The notes under the pieces were generated by a model. That model made no database searches, was not told the DNA's origin, and saw nothing but the letters and a program-made list of their open reading frames with translations. The position numbers were made by a program, and so were the translations under genes. Below, one piece after another: positions 44,901 through 52,446 of a stretch of 52,448 bases of DNA. Source of the stretch: Gammaproteobacteria bacterium (lineage in GTDB: Bacteria; Pseudomonadota; Gammaproteobacteria; UBA1113); NCBI GenBank assembly GCA_021773295.1, contig JAJFKI010000058.1, positions 1 to 52,448 on the forward strand, written 5' to 3'. Each line of letters starts with the position of its first letter. Position 1 is the stretch's first letter.

Positions 44901-47353
44901 CCTTAGCAGTCCCCGGCCAACAGGTAGAGAGCGAAGACCAAGGCATGCGGTTTGCTCGGCTTATTAGTGACATCTCCGATTACTTTGAAATCAATACTGC
45001 AGAGCGAGATGAAGTCAATCGTAGGGTTGTTGAAAGCATCATGGATGCATTAACGTATAATAGCACTAAAAAAGATATGCTTGTTGCTGGTAATATAACA
45101 AGAAAAATTACTGAGCTGCAACGTTTATATGTTGTTAATATTGATCTATTAAAAGCTGAGTGTATAACACGAGCGAAAATATTCTTATCAAATAATAATT
45201 TGATGGACTTTGAAATGCTGGCAACGGTTGTGGGGGGAGTAAATATTGATTTGCTGCGTGAACCTGAGTTAATAATATCTTTAGAGTCAATAGAAAACTT
45301 GCTGAAGCAATTCATTCGAACCAAGGATTTTTATCAACTCGGTGCTTTGTACTCATTACTAAGTTCATATCACAGATCAAAGCCTGCTATTGTTACTAAG
45401 CAGCAATTGCAACAGATGTTTCAGCGAGTTTTATCTACTTTTCTTGCAAATAACAACTTACATCACTGTAATCAATTAAAGAAATTTTCAAGTTATTTTA
45501 AAATAACGATAACGTTTTATGATGATACTATTCGTCAACACTACGAGTCACTGATTGAAAAAACAAAAGCACCTATGGACAGTCACTCCAATCAGTCGCG
45601 TAGCTTATTTTTTTGGAGAACAAACAAACCAGCGGCAACAGCAGAAACTGCAACAGTATTCAATGCCTTATACGAGTTATTTTGTGCTGGTATAGCACAT
45701 GCTACGTTTGCTTTGGCACAGTTATATGCTAATGGAAAAGCCTCTTATCAAAGCCAGGGACAATTCGCTTATGCTGATCCTGATAAAAACATGGCTGATC
45801 TCTACTCGCATCTTGCTTTCATTCAGGCAACAGTATTGGGTGATTGCATGCTAACCGAGCAAATTACTGGCTGGAGGACTAAGCAGAATTACTCATCGGA
45901 TGTAACGCTAGTTGCATTAAAACAACGATTTGAAGCGATCATGATTAAGGCATTACAGGCGACCTCACCAGAGGAACGTCAGTATTACACAGTACAATTG
46001 CCAGAGATTGGGAAGTCCGTCAATTACACTGAATTACAAGACTCATCTAAAAAGAATAACCAAGCACTAGTAACTCTAATTAAGAGCTTTAATGATAAGC
46101 CAAAGAAATTAGAAGAATTAAAAGCTCTATATGACTTACTGGTAAAGGCAGGATGTAGTGTTATAACCCGAACCGGCATGGCAAAACCACAAGATCCAGC
46201 AACATTGGCCAATAATATTCATAGAAAAATTAGAGATCGCCAACAGACTGAAGAAGAAAGGGCTAAAGCTATGTTAGCGACACGCTCATTCAAGCCTTGC
46301 GCTTCTAAGAATATTACTTTTAAGGACAAAAGAAGTCTGGTCCTAGCTGCTATCAAGCAGACTAAAGAGGAGGATGATAACCTCTGCTATGAGAATGATA
46401 TTGTTAGCAATTTAATGTCAAGTCGAAACTTAACAAAGGAAACTGCAAGGAAGATAATTTATGATGTGTTTAATTATGAGATTGCACGCTCTGCGCCTAG
46501 TTCATCATCTTCACCAGTAAACATCGTGCAAGTAGAAGCGTATAACCCAAATAAAATCTGGTGGTACTTATCGAAAATTGCCATCATAGAAGATTTGCGA
46601 AGAGATGTACGTGCAGGAAGTAGCCCGTCACCCGTTGCAGCTAGCTCAAACAACGCTTTATCTCATCAACCAGCTGCGTTCGTGAATATATCTGAAAATC
46701 TACGAGGTATTATCAACTACCAAGGTCCATTAGAGCCTAAGAGTGCTGAATCTGGATCAAGATATGAATATGATCTTCTTTGGAAAATAATCATCATTGG
46801 TGATAGCGGCGTTGGAAAAAGCTGTCTACTGCTTCGCTATGCGGATGATACCTATACTGAGTCATACATTAGCACCATTGGCGTTGATTTTAAAATTCGC
46901 ACTACACAACAGATGAATAAAGTCATTAAGATGCAAATCTGGGATACTCCCGGACAAGAGCGTTTTAGAACAATACGAGCCAATCCCTATCGTGGTGCAC
47001 ACGCTATTATTATTTGTTTTGACTTAACGGATATTGTGAGCTTTAATAATGTTTCAAAATGGATACAAGAAGTTGAACGAAATGCAACTGAAGGTACACG
47101 CATTATCATTGTAGGCACCAAAAGCGATCTTTGTGAAGCTTTTCCATCTCGTCGAACTGTCACACGAGAAGCATTCACTGATTTATGCAAAACCCACCAA
47201 TGCACAGGCATTGAAACCAGTGCACTAACAGCAGACAATGTCGACACTGCATTTATCGCCGTATCGCAAGAGGTGTTGGCAACAGTGCCTGACATGTGGG
47301 CAGCTACACCTGATGATACTCCTCAAGCAGCAAGCAGCAGTATGAGCCGATAA
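41999..47353 (+). CDS. Giant protein with C-terminal Rab-type GTPase domain; candidate effector
   Basis: 1784 residues. Residues about 1-1585 match nothing I recognise: mostly helical, with Thr/Ser linkers (about 105-160 and 1500-1510, 1540-1560). A Sel1-like stretch lies near residue 1225 (AGIAHATFALAQLYANGKAS). Residues about 1590-1765 are a full Rab GTPase: G1 GDSGVGKS (1601-1608), switch I TYTESYISTIGVDFKIRT (as in eukaryotic Rab1/Ypt1), G3 WDTPGQERF (1648-1656; P1651 replaces the Rab Ala), G4 TKSD (1707-1710; Thr for Asn) and G5 ETSAL (1739-1743; Leu for Lys). No C-terminal prenylation cysteines. It is most likely host-derived by transfer and fused to a bacterial protein that meddles with vesicle traffic. 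Upstream TGAGGA is the ribosome site. Confidence 0.9.
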   Translation: MYYQIIGAQAQTVIHQGSHANDLQTFLNHQRDQLQQGVNLLRISHENTFYFVTLEKNSNRLNTTFYFGASSDENLSPMIEVLTHNSHTIVHRLISTLPENIQLLSIMTESTPTTVTTVTTTKPLAASSTSVELSKVTSPQQSNITHTAAASSSTDNSMTQAHYEIFLEKGAVVHADTAEDMDCPQSLLKRCARVTSDNFILHVSQDEDIEQPFLLVDNDMFVLLVNTALTSEKAALKSGLLKIMGAMMLNLSGKTNLIQLRLTQLMSHLDDNQQTLKSLYETANEPAQMHFMHALVRSYLASKQTLLKVMIELLFNKIQSRDLRQLSEEDRSDFFKHATRFNNFNLVKLMLSSYERDERMQSLVITTLPLLPSSFSQLRGLLYAYCQGITIRPTDYDFLIPDYLDYCASCIPENNTEIQAQLAIDWSAQRGSESSMVSLSKIPYVLSASDQLFPGLDTQEQLQALTNYIGDRLEQLEGHRNALTNPDARKTFIIQAEEETGLGGYEFRLLSSKDQTPWLDLVNHHTLPHPSIVFKVPTIYLYAENNTVIYQVVIMNQVTGTGLIDYKDLNKLSTGTIFNKAILKKQKHFILEITTRKGHTPQMSPESQEIARLHSALRLMLRDRLNCTFNPYFTHKPYPLECFERKELTDLIALVETKPSNENEFSEDLLQIIQQIKQPYSNYKTRHVNGEMVVQLRNFLAKNDRRDLSEKLFDNFDRVIAFAFAYARKYHCIDQVITALHDNRRGHNFDKDGYDDQLRGFGHSPHNQASCGPGSLGRLFTVFASCEVYEKEQRLKAKNNSIVKLDTQQFPDLLQESLYKTMRKIIQSFVSGNKDTVEQLTWIIKFMLIAPFSTEGLEVDSYDETKAGADASVAPLISEHFDCLAYVTQLRRTYNPNTTVAKLSNDEKDTVLKFIVAEMKKLIELTDVETLSLAARGQLSETRDSFRKHVFTQVFPVILTYYMDASSTLAVPGQQVESEDQGMRFARLISDISDYFEINTAERDEVNRRVVESIMDALTYNSTKKDMLVAGNITRKITELQRLYVVNIDLLKAECITRAKIFLSNNNLMDFEMLATVVGGVNIDLLREPELIISLESIENLLKQFIRTKDFYQLGALYSLLSSYHRSKPAIVTKQQLQQMFQRVLSTFLANNNLHHCNQLKKFSSYFKITITFYDDTIRQHYESLIEKTKAPMDSHSNQSRSLFFWRTNKPAATAETATVFNALYELFCAGIAHATFALAQLYANGKASYQSQGQFAYADPDKNMADLYSHLAFIQATVLGDCMLTEQITGWRTKQNYSSDVTLVALKQRFEAIMIKALQATSPEERQYYTVQLPEIGKSVNYTELQDSSKKNNQALVTLIKSFNDKPKKLEELKALYDLLVKAGCSVITRTGMAKPQDPATLANNIHRKIRDRQQTEEERAKAMLATRSFKPCASKNITFKDKRSLVLAAIKQTKEEDDNLCYENDIVSNLMSSRNLTKETARKIIYDVFNYEIARSAPSSSSSPVNIVQVEAYNPNKIWWYLSKIAIIEDLRRDVRAGSSPSPVAASSNNALSHQPAAFVNISENLRGIINYQGPLEPKSAESGSRYEYDLLWKIIIIGDSGVGKSCLLLRYADDTYTESYISTIGVDFKIRTTQQMNKVIKMQIWDTPGQERFRTIRANPYRGAHAIIICFDLTDIVSFNNVSKWIQEVERNATEGTRIIIVGTKSDLCEAFPSRRTVTREAFTDLCKTHQCTGIETSALTADNVDTAFIAVSQEVLATVPDMWAATPDDTPQAASSSMSR

Positions 47354-47470
47354 TAGACCCATCACAGATGAAAATGTGAAATTAGGGCGATTTGATGTTT
47401 GTTCCCTTTGGACGTTAGAAATGCAGGTAATAGCCGGTCTATTGGTATATTTCAAAGCTCCCAAGAAGGC
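47354..47470. repeat. Family B element, copy 2 (decayed right arm)
   Basis: It begins at the base after the stop codon of the Rab-fusion gene with TAGACCCATCACAGATGAAA, so TAG forms a second in-frame stop. The loop GCAGGTAATAGCCGGTCTAT is present, in the opposite orientation to copy 1. The right arm (TTTCAAAGCTCCCAAGAAGG) resembles the arms of copy 5 more than its own left arm and lacks the terminal GGGTATA. It ends about 50 bases before the next gene. Confidence 0.75.
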
Positions 47471-47519
47471 AATGAGTACATATGCTATACTTCAGCAATA
47501 CTTGATAAGGAGATCACAC

Positions 47520-49094
47520 ATGGGCCGGCTCATTATTTTTGGTTTTATATTACTCAGCTTTTTCATTGCCATTGTTATGATCATTTGGCTGCCACTCACC
47601 TTTATCACTCTCGTGGGCCTTGCCATCATTATCGTTGGTAGTTACGATTTACTCCAAACCAAACATACTATTTTACGCAACTTCCCCATTGCCGGGCATT
47701 TGCGTTATATCTTCGAGTCTATCCGTCCTGAAATTCAACAATATTTTATTATGACCAATACCAATGGCCGCCCCTTCAATCGAGAAACACGGACTATTGT
47801 CTATCAACGCGCAAAAAAAGTGTTAGACACCTTGCCCTTTGGCACGCAACGTAATATTGATCAAGCTGGTTATGAATCCATTCGCCATTCATTGGCGCCC
47901 ACACATATTTCAGAAGAAGAAAGTCGTGTATTAGTTGGTGGCGCAGATTGCAAACAATCTTATAGTGCATCACGTCTTAACATCTCTGCCATGAGTTTTG
48001 GTGCTTTGAGTCAAAACGCAGTGTTAGCTTTAAACAAAGGCGCAAAACTTGGTAACTTCGCCCATAATACGGGAGAAGGTGGTTTAAGCCCTTATCACTT
48101 AGCCGGTGGTGGCGACATCATTTGGCAATTAGGCACAGCAAACTTTGGCGCGCGCAAACAAGATGGCACCTTAGATGAGGAACTCTTTCGTCAAAAAGCC
48201 GCTAACCCTACGGTAAAAATGATTGAGATTAAAATTTCGCAAGGCGCGAAACCCTCTCACGGCGGTATCTTACCAGCCGTTAAAGTCACGCCAGAAATTG
48301 CTAAAATTCGTGGTGTAAACATGGGGGAAGATTGTATGTCACCGCCGACAAATCCTGAATTTTCCACACCAAAAGAATTATTGCAGTTTGTGACAAAACT
48401 TCGAAATTTATCCGGTGGCAAACCCGTTGGTTTTAAACTCTGTATTGGTGTGCGCAGTGAATTCTTAGGGATTTGTAAAGCCATGTTAGAAACCAATGTC
48501 CTACCAGATTTCATCACCGTCGATGGTGCCGAAGGTGGTACCGGCGCTGCACCCATGGAGTTTTCAGATTACTTAGGCGAAATGCTAGAAGATGGTTTAG
48601 TGTTTGTGCGCAATGCCTTAGTGGGTTGCGGCTTGCGAGATAAAATCCGCATCATTGCCAGTGGTAAAGTAGCCACGGGGTTTGACATGATTCATAAACT
48701 CGCCTTAGGCGCTGATATGTGTAATTCCGCCCGCGGCATGATGTTTGCTTTAGGTTGCATTCAATCCTTGCAATGTAATAAAAACACCTGCCCCACCGGC
48801 GTCACTTCACAAAATCCACGCTTGATGCGTGGCTTAGTGGTAAAAGATAAATACGTCCGAGTTGCTAATTTCCATCAAGCCACGGTGACTAGTTTTTTAG
48901 AACTTGCTGGCGCCATGGGGATCAAGCATTTAGATAATATCTGCCCTCATCACATCTACAAACGCAACCAGCGCGACCAATCAGTCAGCTATGATCAAAT
49001 CCATTTGTTTTTGGAAGAAGGTGATTTGCTCACAGATGAGGTGCCTTTAGAGTTCAAAAAATACTGGGAAAATGCCAACGCTGATCATTTTTAA
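47520..49094 (+). CDS. FMN-binding glutamate synthase family protein
   Basis: 524 residues from ATG 47520, which has an AAGGAG ribosome site with 7-base spacing; an in-frame ORF extends upstream to 47376 but its first residues are encoded by the repeat element. Two N-terminal membrane helices (IIFGFILLSFFIAIVMIIWL and the next) anchor a GltB-like TIM barrel: NISAMSFGALSQNAVLALNK, NTGEGGLSPYHL, KISQGAKPSHGGILPA, VDGAEGGTGAAPMEFSDY and the Fe-S cysteines CNKNTCPTGV. It lacks the amidotransferase domain, so it may use ammonia or be another FMN/Fe-S oxidoreductase. Confidence 0.88.
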   Translation: MGRLIIFGFILLSFFIAIVMIIWLPLTFITLVGLAIIIVGSYDLLQTKHTILRNFPIAGHLRYIFESIRPEIQQYFIMTNTNGRPFNRETRTIVYQRAKKVLDTLPFGTQRNIDQAGYESIRHSLAPTHISEEESRVLVGGADCKQSYSASRLNISAMSFGALSQNAVLALNKGAKLGNFAHNTGEGGLSPYHLAGGGDIIWQLGTANFGARKQDGTLDEELFRQKAANPTVKMIEIKISQGAKPSHGGILPAVKVTPEIAKIRGVNMGEDCMSPPTNPEFSTPKELLQFVTKLRNLSGGKPVGFKLCIGVRSEFLGICKAMLETNVLPDFITVDGAEGGTGAAPMEFSDYLGEMLEDGLVFVRNALVGCGLRDKIRIIASGKVATGFDMIHKLALGADMCNSARGMMFALGCIQSLQCNKNTCPTGVTSQNPRLMRGLVVKDKYVRVANFHQATVTSFLELAGAMGIKHLDNICPHHIYKRNQRDQSVSYDQIHLFLEEGDLLTDEVPLEFKKYWENANADHF

Positions 49095-49112
49095 CAAACG
49101 ATGGGCTTTCAT

Positions 49113-49269
49113 AATCCTAGAAACGTCAGTTAAACGCGAACGTTTGGTATAACAGATTGATTTGCCTGGCGTAATAAAAAGTTTCGACGTCACCTTATTG
49201 GTGATGAGACAATTTTTTATAGCGCTAGGCGTATCAAGATGTTGCGCCAAAATTCGTGTAAAACCTTTT
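49113..49269. repeat. Family C element, long form
   Basis: The left arm AATCCTAGAAACGTCAGTTA and the inner segment GATTGATTTGCCTGGCG match the reverse complement of the element at 24453-24562. Here about 50 extra nt (from TAATAAAAAGTTTCGACG to TATAGCGCTAGGCG) separate that from AAGATGTTGCGCC. The right arm is decayed (CCAAAATTCGTGTAAAACC). The short copy looks like an internal-deletion form of this one. Confidence 0.7.
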
Positions 49270-49341
49270 AAAATCAATCTGTAATCCGCCATTATAAGCC
49301 CTGTTTTCTGTAAATAATCTAATCACTTTAGGGTGCCCTAT

Positions 49342-49369
49342 TTGCGTTCAGATAAAGCTTGTCTATACT
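49342..49369 (+). promoter_or_regulatory. Possible promoter of the 843-residue gene
   Basis: TTGCGT (49342-49347), a 16-bp spacer and TATACT (49364-49369), 62 bases before the start. Then AGAGGGGAGACATC gives a strong ribosome site at the ATG. Confidence 0.4.
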
Positions 49370-49431
49370 GTGGTACTTGTGCTAATGTTAGACACTAAAA
49401 TTTAAACAAAGCAGTTGAGAGGGGAGACATC

Positions 49432-51963
49432 ATGTCCATCGAAAAAAATCCATTTAAACAAGCAATTATGACACCAGACATGTTAGCAGCACACATCGAG
49501 CGTGTACTTGAGGGCTATGGCACGGATAAAATCAAAGGTAATGTCAAGCCAGCCGCACTCGCACAATTCAAACAAGCCTTTGTGCATTATTTCACAATTC
49601 TTGATAATTTGCAGTTACCTCAGTCAACCGTTGCCACGGTGGCTTCTTCCTCATCCGCAGCAAACTCCTCGTCCTCCTCTAGCAGCAGTGCAAGCAGCGA
49701 TATCAGCAGTAAAACAGCCATAGCACGACTCGAAGCCATTACCAGTAATATTAGCAAGGCCGGAAAACCATCGCGATTAGCCGAGACACACTCCCCTATT
49801 CCCTTCCCCGATCAGTTACAACTCGTCGCTGAGTTACTTGCAACTGCTGAGAAGGTTTTTAAAGAAACGCATGCCTTGCTTGAAGGCTTTCTTATGAGCC
49901 TCAATCAAATAGATAACATTATGAAGGAACTTGAGGCGGCCAACAAAGCCATTGAAAATGCCGCTGATACTAAACGCAACTATTTGCAAAGCAAAGCGTC
50001 CTGGCCAAAAATGGTAACACCACGCTTAGCAGGTGCTATTAAAGCAGCGAAAACAGAATTAATGGACCAAAAAAGCCAAGCTCTGAGTAAAAAAGGAATT
50101 ATTACTAGTGAGCAACAAGCATTATATGGAGCCATTGAAAGTGTGCGTAACGCATCACATACGCGCGCGAATGAGATCATGAATGATGCCTTTCAGAGTC
50201 TAAAAATGCAGTTAGACGCATTTAATAGACACGACACAACATCACCAACGTATTTACGAAAGATGTGCGATATGGTTGAAAAAACATTTGCTGATATAAG
50301 CCAAATGAATACAATGATCATCGAAAATCATCTTGGTAACACTCATAAAACACAAGCGCTTTATGCTCACTATAAAGAAAGCTTGGACAAAAAACTCAAT
50401 AACATTTATACGGAGCAACTTCCTTACCAGATAAACCAACTGGCAAAAGATGAAAGCCTTAGCATCAATAACTTTTATCTTGCTGTACAACAGCGTATCA
50501 GCAGACTAAAAGACACACAACAACTCGCAGCTGATAATGAAATTGAAATACAAGGCGCAAGTTCTAAGGAAATGCTAACACACATTTGCAGGGCTGCCTG
50601 CAATAAAGCCGTTGCATTGCTAAAAAATGACTTAGCAAAAGTACCCGCACTGCTACAAGCAATAAATACCAGTAATAATCCATTCCCTACCTTTGCAACA
50701 CTGGCTCGATTGATGCAAACCGTTAACAGCTATTACCACGAAATACAAAAATTTGATAATGTCGATACACCTGAGTTTGTGCGAGAAAAAATGGCTCACC
50801 TTGCAACCTTATTTGATGCAGCCAAAAAGAAAGTAGACTACGGGTACCATATTGCCGAGCAGTATGGGCCACAGGCAAGACTATACGCCTTTGTTGAAAC
50901 GCACTATAACACGCTCGATCCCTATAATATCATCAATGACTTAATCCGCCACGGCAAGTTAGATATACAAAATATTAGCGATATTCTAGATAAGCCCGAA
51001 CAGTTTAAAGCTCTGCTAAAGAAAGCTTGTGTCATCGCTTTGCGCTCGAATCATACTGATCGCAGTAGTGGCCCTTCTACCAGCGATGAAGTACACATAG
51101 ACTTTGGCAAGTCTACTGTTTCAAATAGAATGAAAGCACTACGTGAACTCATCATGCGCGATGATACTTTCATACCTAGCTTACTAGCCGCCACAAAAGA
51201 CAAACTTGAGCTCTGTGAATATATCGATGAAAATTATATCGGCAATATCATTGAACCATCAAGTCGACGTGCATCAACGTCATCATTCACTGCGACATCA
51301 ACCTTTACAAGCGATCCTGACGGTGGCTTAACCGTAGCAGAAGATGATGAGGAAGCAATAGCCGCTGCTGCATCAGCATCTACTACTAAAAAGAGACAGA
51401 ATAAAGAAGACATTCGCCGCGCATTGAATGCTTTATTTCGTAACGTAGCACAACAGGATAAACGTTTCTGGGATGGCATTGCTCTACATTGCTTTGAACC
51501 GCTCATCGAATTAGCCAATCATGAACGGAGCATCAGTACCTCTAGCAGTTGCTTAATCACAAGGGATGATCACACCCTCGCCGAAAACAAATTTACCATC
51601 ATCGCTGAAGTATTAAGTGATATGCGAACCTGTGTCACAAAGCCAAGCTGCGAAACTTTAAAAGCGGCTGACACCATTGAACGACAACTACAGATTAAAC
51701 AAGACTTGCATGCCGTCGTCAGAAATAAATTTAAAGACTTTGGTAATGCAGACACCGATGATTACAAAGTGTTGAAACAGCACCGCAATCCTGTTAGAAA
51801 CGTTTTGCTAAGCATTTTAATGTGGTTACCACTAGGTGTCCCCGCACTCATGAAACGCGGCGTTTCAAAAACTTGGAGAATTCGCACTGAAGCAGAATGC
51901 AAGGCGCACGAAGTATTAGAATACACAAGACTCTTAGTAGACACTGGTCACACTGCTGGGTGA
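49432..51963 (+). CDS. Large Ser-tract coiled-coil protein; candidate effector
   Basis: 843 residues, family not recognised. A helical start is followed by a poly-Ser tract (about 72-93) and long helical/coiled regions (about 135-600: LLATAEKVFKETHALLEGFL; MKELEAANKAIENAADTKRN). A second low-complexity linker (about 603-650) holds RRASTSSFTATSTF and the acidic AEDDEEAIAAAASAS. A C-terminal hydrophobic segment (VLLSILMWLPLGVPALM, about 798-814) precedes a basic tail. Ser-run linkers and composition match the Rab-fusion giant, and both genes are followed directly by the same repeat end. No signal peptide. A secreted host-targeting role is inferred. Confidence 0.65.
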   Translation: MSIEKNPFKQAIMTPDMLAAHIERVLEGYGTDKIKGNVKPAALAQFKQAFVHYFTILDNLQLPQSTVATVASSSSAANSSSSSSSSASSDISSKTAIARLEAITSNISKAGKPSRLAETHSPIPFPDQLQLVAELLATAEKVFKETHALLEGFLMSLNQIDNIMKELEAANKAIENAADTKRNYLQSKASWPKMVTPRLAGAIKAAKTELMDQKSQALSKKGIITSEQQALYGAIESVRNASHTRANEIMNDAFQSLKMQLDAFNRHDTTSPTYLRKMCDMVEKTFADISQMNTMIIENHLGNTHKTQALYAHYKESLDKKLNNIYTEQLPYQINQLAKDESLSINNFYLAVQQRISRLKDTQQLAADNEIEIQGASSKEMLTHICRAACNKAVALLKNDLAKVPALLQAINTSNNPFPTFATLARLMQTVNSYYHEIQKFDNVDTPEFVREKMAHLATLFDAAKKKVDYGYHIAEQYGPQARLYAFVETHYNTLDPYNIINDLIRHGKLDIQNISDILDKPEQFKALLKKACVIALRSNHTDRSSGPSTSDEVHIDFGKSTVSNRMKALRELIMRDDTFIPSLLAATKDKLELCEYIDENYIGNIIEPSSRRASTSSFTATSTFTSDPDGGLTVAEDDEEAIAAAASASTTKKRQNKEDIRRALNALFRNVAQQDKRFWDGIALHCFEPLIELANHERSISTSSSCLITRDDHTLAENKFTIIAEVLSDMRTCVTKPSCETLKAADTIERQLQIKQDLHAVVRNKFKDFGNADTDDYKVLKQHRNPVRNVLLSILMWLPLGVPALMKRGVSKTWRIRTEAECKAHEVLEYTRLLVDTGHTAG

Positions 51964-51989
51964 TAGACCCATCACAGATGAAAATGCGA
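51964..51989. repeat. Family B end fragment, copy 3
   Basis: TAGACCCATCACAGATGAAA then ATGCGA starts at the base after the TGA stop of the 843-residue gene, so TAG is again a tandem in-frame stop. It matches the left end of copy 2 over 22 bases with one later difference. The body of the element is missing. Confidence 0.7.
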
Positions 51990-51990
51990 T

Positions 51991-52048
51991 TTTCCCAAGC
52001 CACATCTTCCCCTCAGCTCGCTAGGGGGAAGGTTAGAATGTGGGGAAA
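51991..52048. terminator. Imperfect hairpin after the 843-residue gene
   Basis: TTTCCCAAGCCACATCTTCC pairs imperfectly with GGAAGGTTAGAATGTGGGGA around TCAGCTCGCTA. No T-run follows (AATTAAAACC), so an intrinsic terminator is possible but not typical. From 52049 to 52121 I see nothing nameable. Confidence 0.4.
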
Positions 52049-52121
52049 TTAAAACCAAACATCCTTTACCATCGACACTACCTGTGTTAAAATTGCCCCA
52101 TAACCATTGAGACATACGCAC

Positions 52122-52285
52122 TATACCCATCGTACTTCAAAATGCGAGATTTATGCCGCGGTAATTTTTGTTCTCAGGAGTCGTTTGAAACGCAGGTAAT
52201 AGCCATTCTATTGGCAAGTTTCAAACGGCTCCTGGGGGCAAAAAGCGCCCGGTGGAAAATCGCATTTTGAAGTACGATGGGTATA
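52122..52285. repeat. Family B palindrome, copy 4
   Basis: 164 nt with TATACCCATCGTACTTCAAA at the left end and its complement at the right. Loop GCAGGTAATAGCCATTCTAT then TGGCAA. The inner stem CAGGAGTCGTTTGAAAC pairs with GTTTCAAACGGCTCCTG with one G-T wobble. It shares its last two bases with copy 5. Confidence 0.85.
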
Positions 52286-52446
52286 TACCCGTCACACTTC
52301 AAAATGCGAGATTTAGGCGAGTTGATTTTTGTTCCCTTGGAACCTTTGAAATGCAGGTAATAGTCGGTCTATTGCCAAATTTCAAAGGTTCCAAGGGGGC
52401 AAAAAGCAATAGCATTAATCTCGCATTTTGGAGTGTGGCGGGTATA
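52284..52446. repeat. Family B palindrome, copy 5
   Basis: 163 nt, in tandem with copy 4 through the joint GGGTATATACCC. Ends TATACCCGTCACACTTCAAA and the complement CGCATTTTGGAGTGTGGCGG. Loop GCAGGTAATAGTCGGTCTAT. The inner stem CTTGGAACCTTTGAAAT is perfectly paired. It runs to the edge of the window. Confidence 0.85.

Noticed and set aside
47376..47519. N-terminal extension of the FMN glutamate-synthase-like protein
   Set aside because: Much of it is encoded by the family B repeat; the ATG at 47520 has a strong ribosome site and begins the conserved membrane helix.
41761..52446. CRISPR array or plain intrinsic terminators as explanation for the repeats
   Set aside because: There is no regular spacer-repeat periodicity, and the stems lack the following T-runs; copies have defined ends and tandem insertion.
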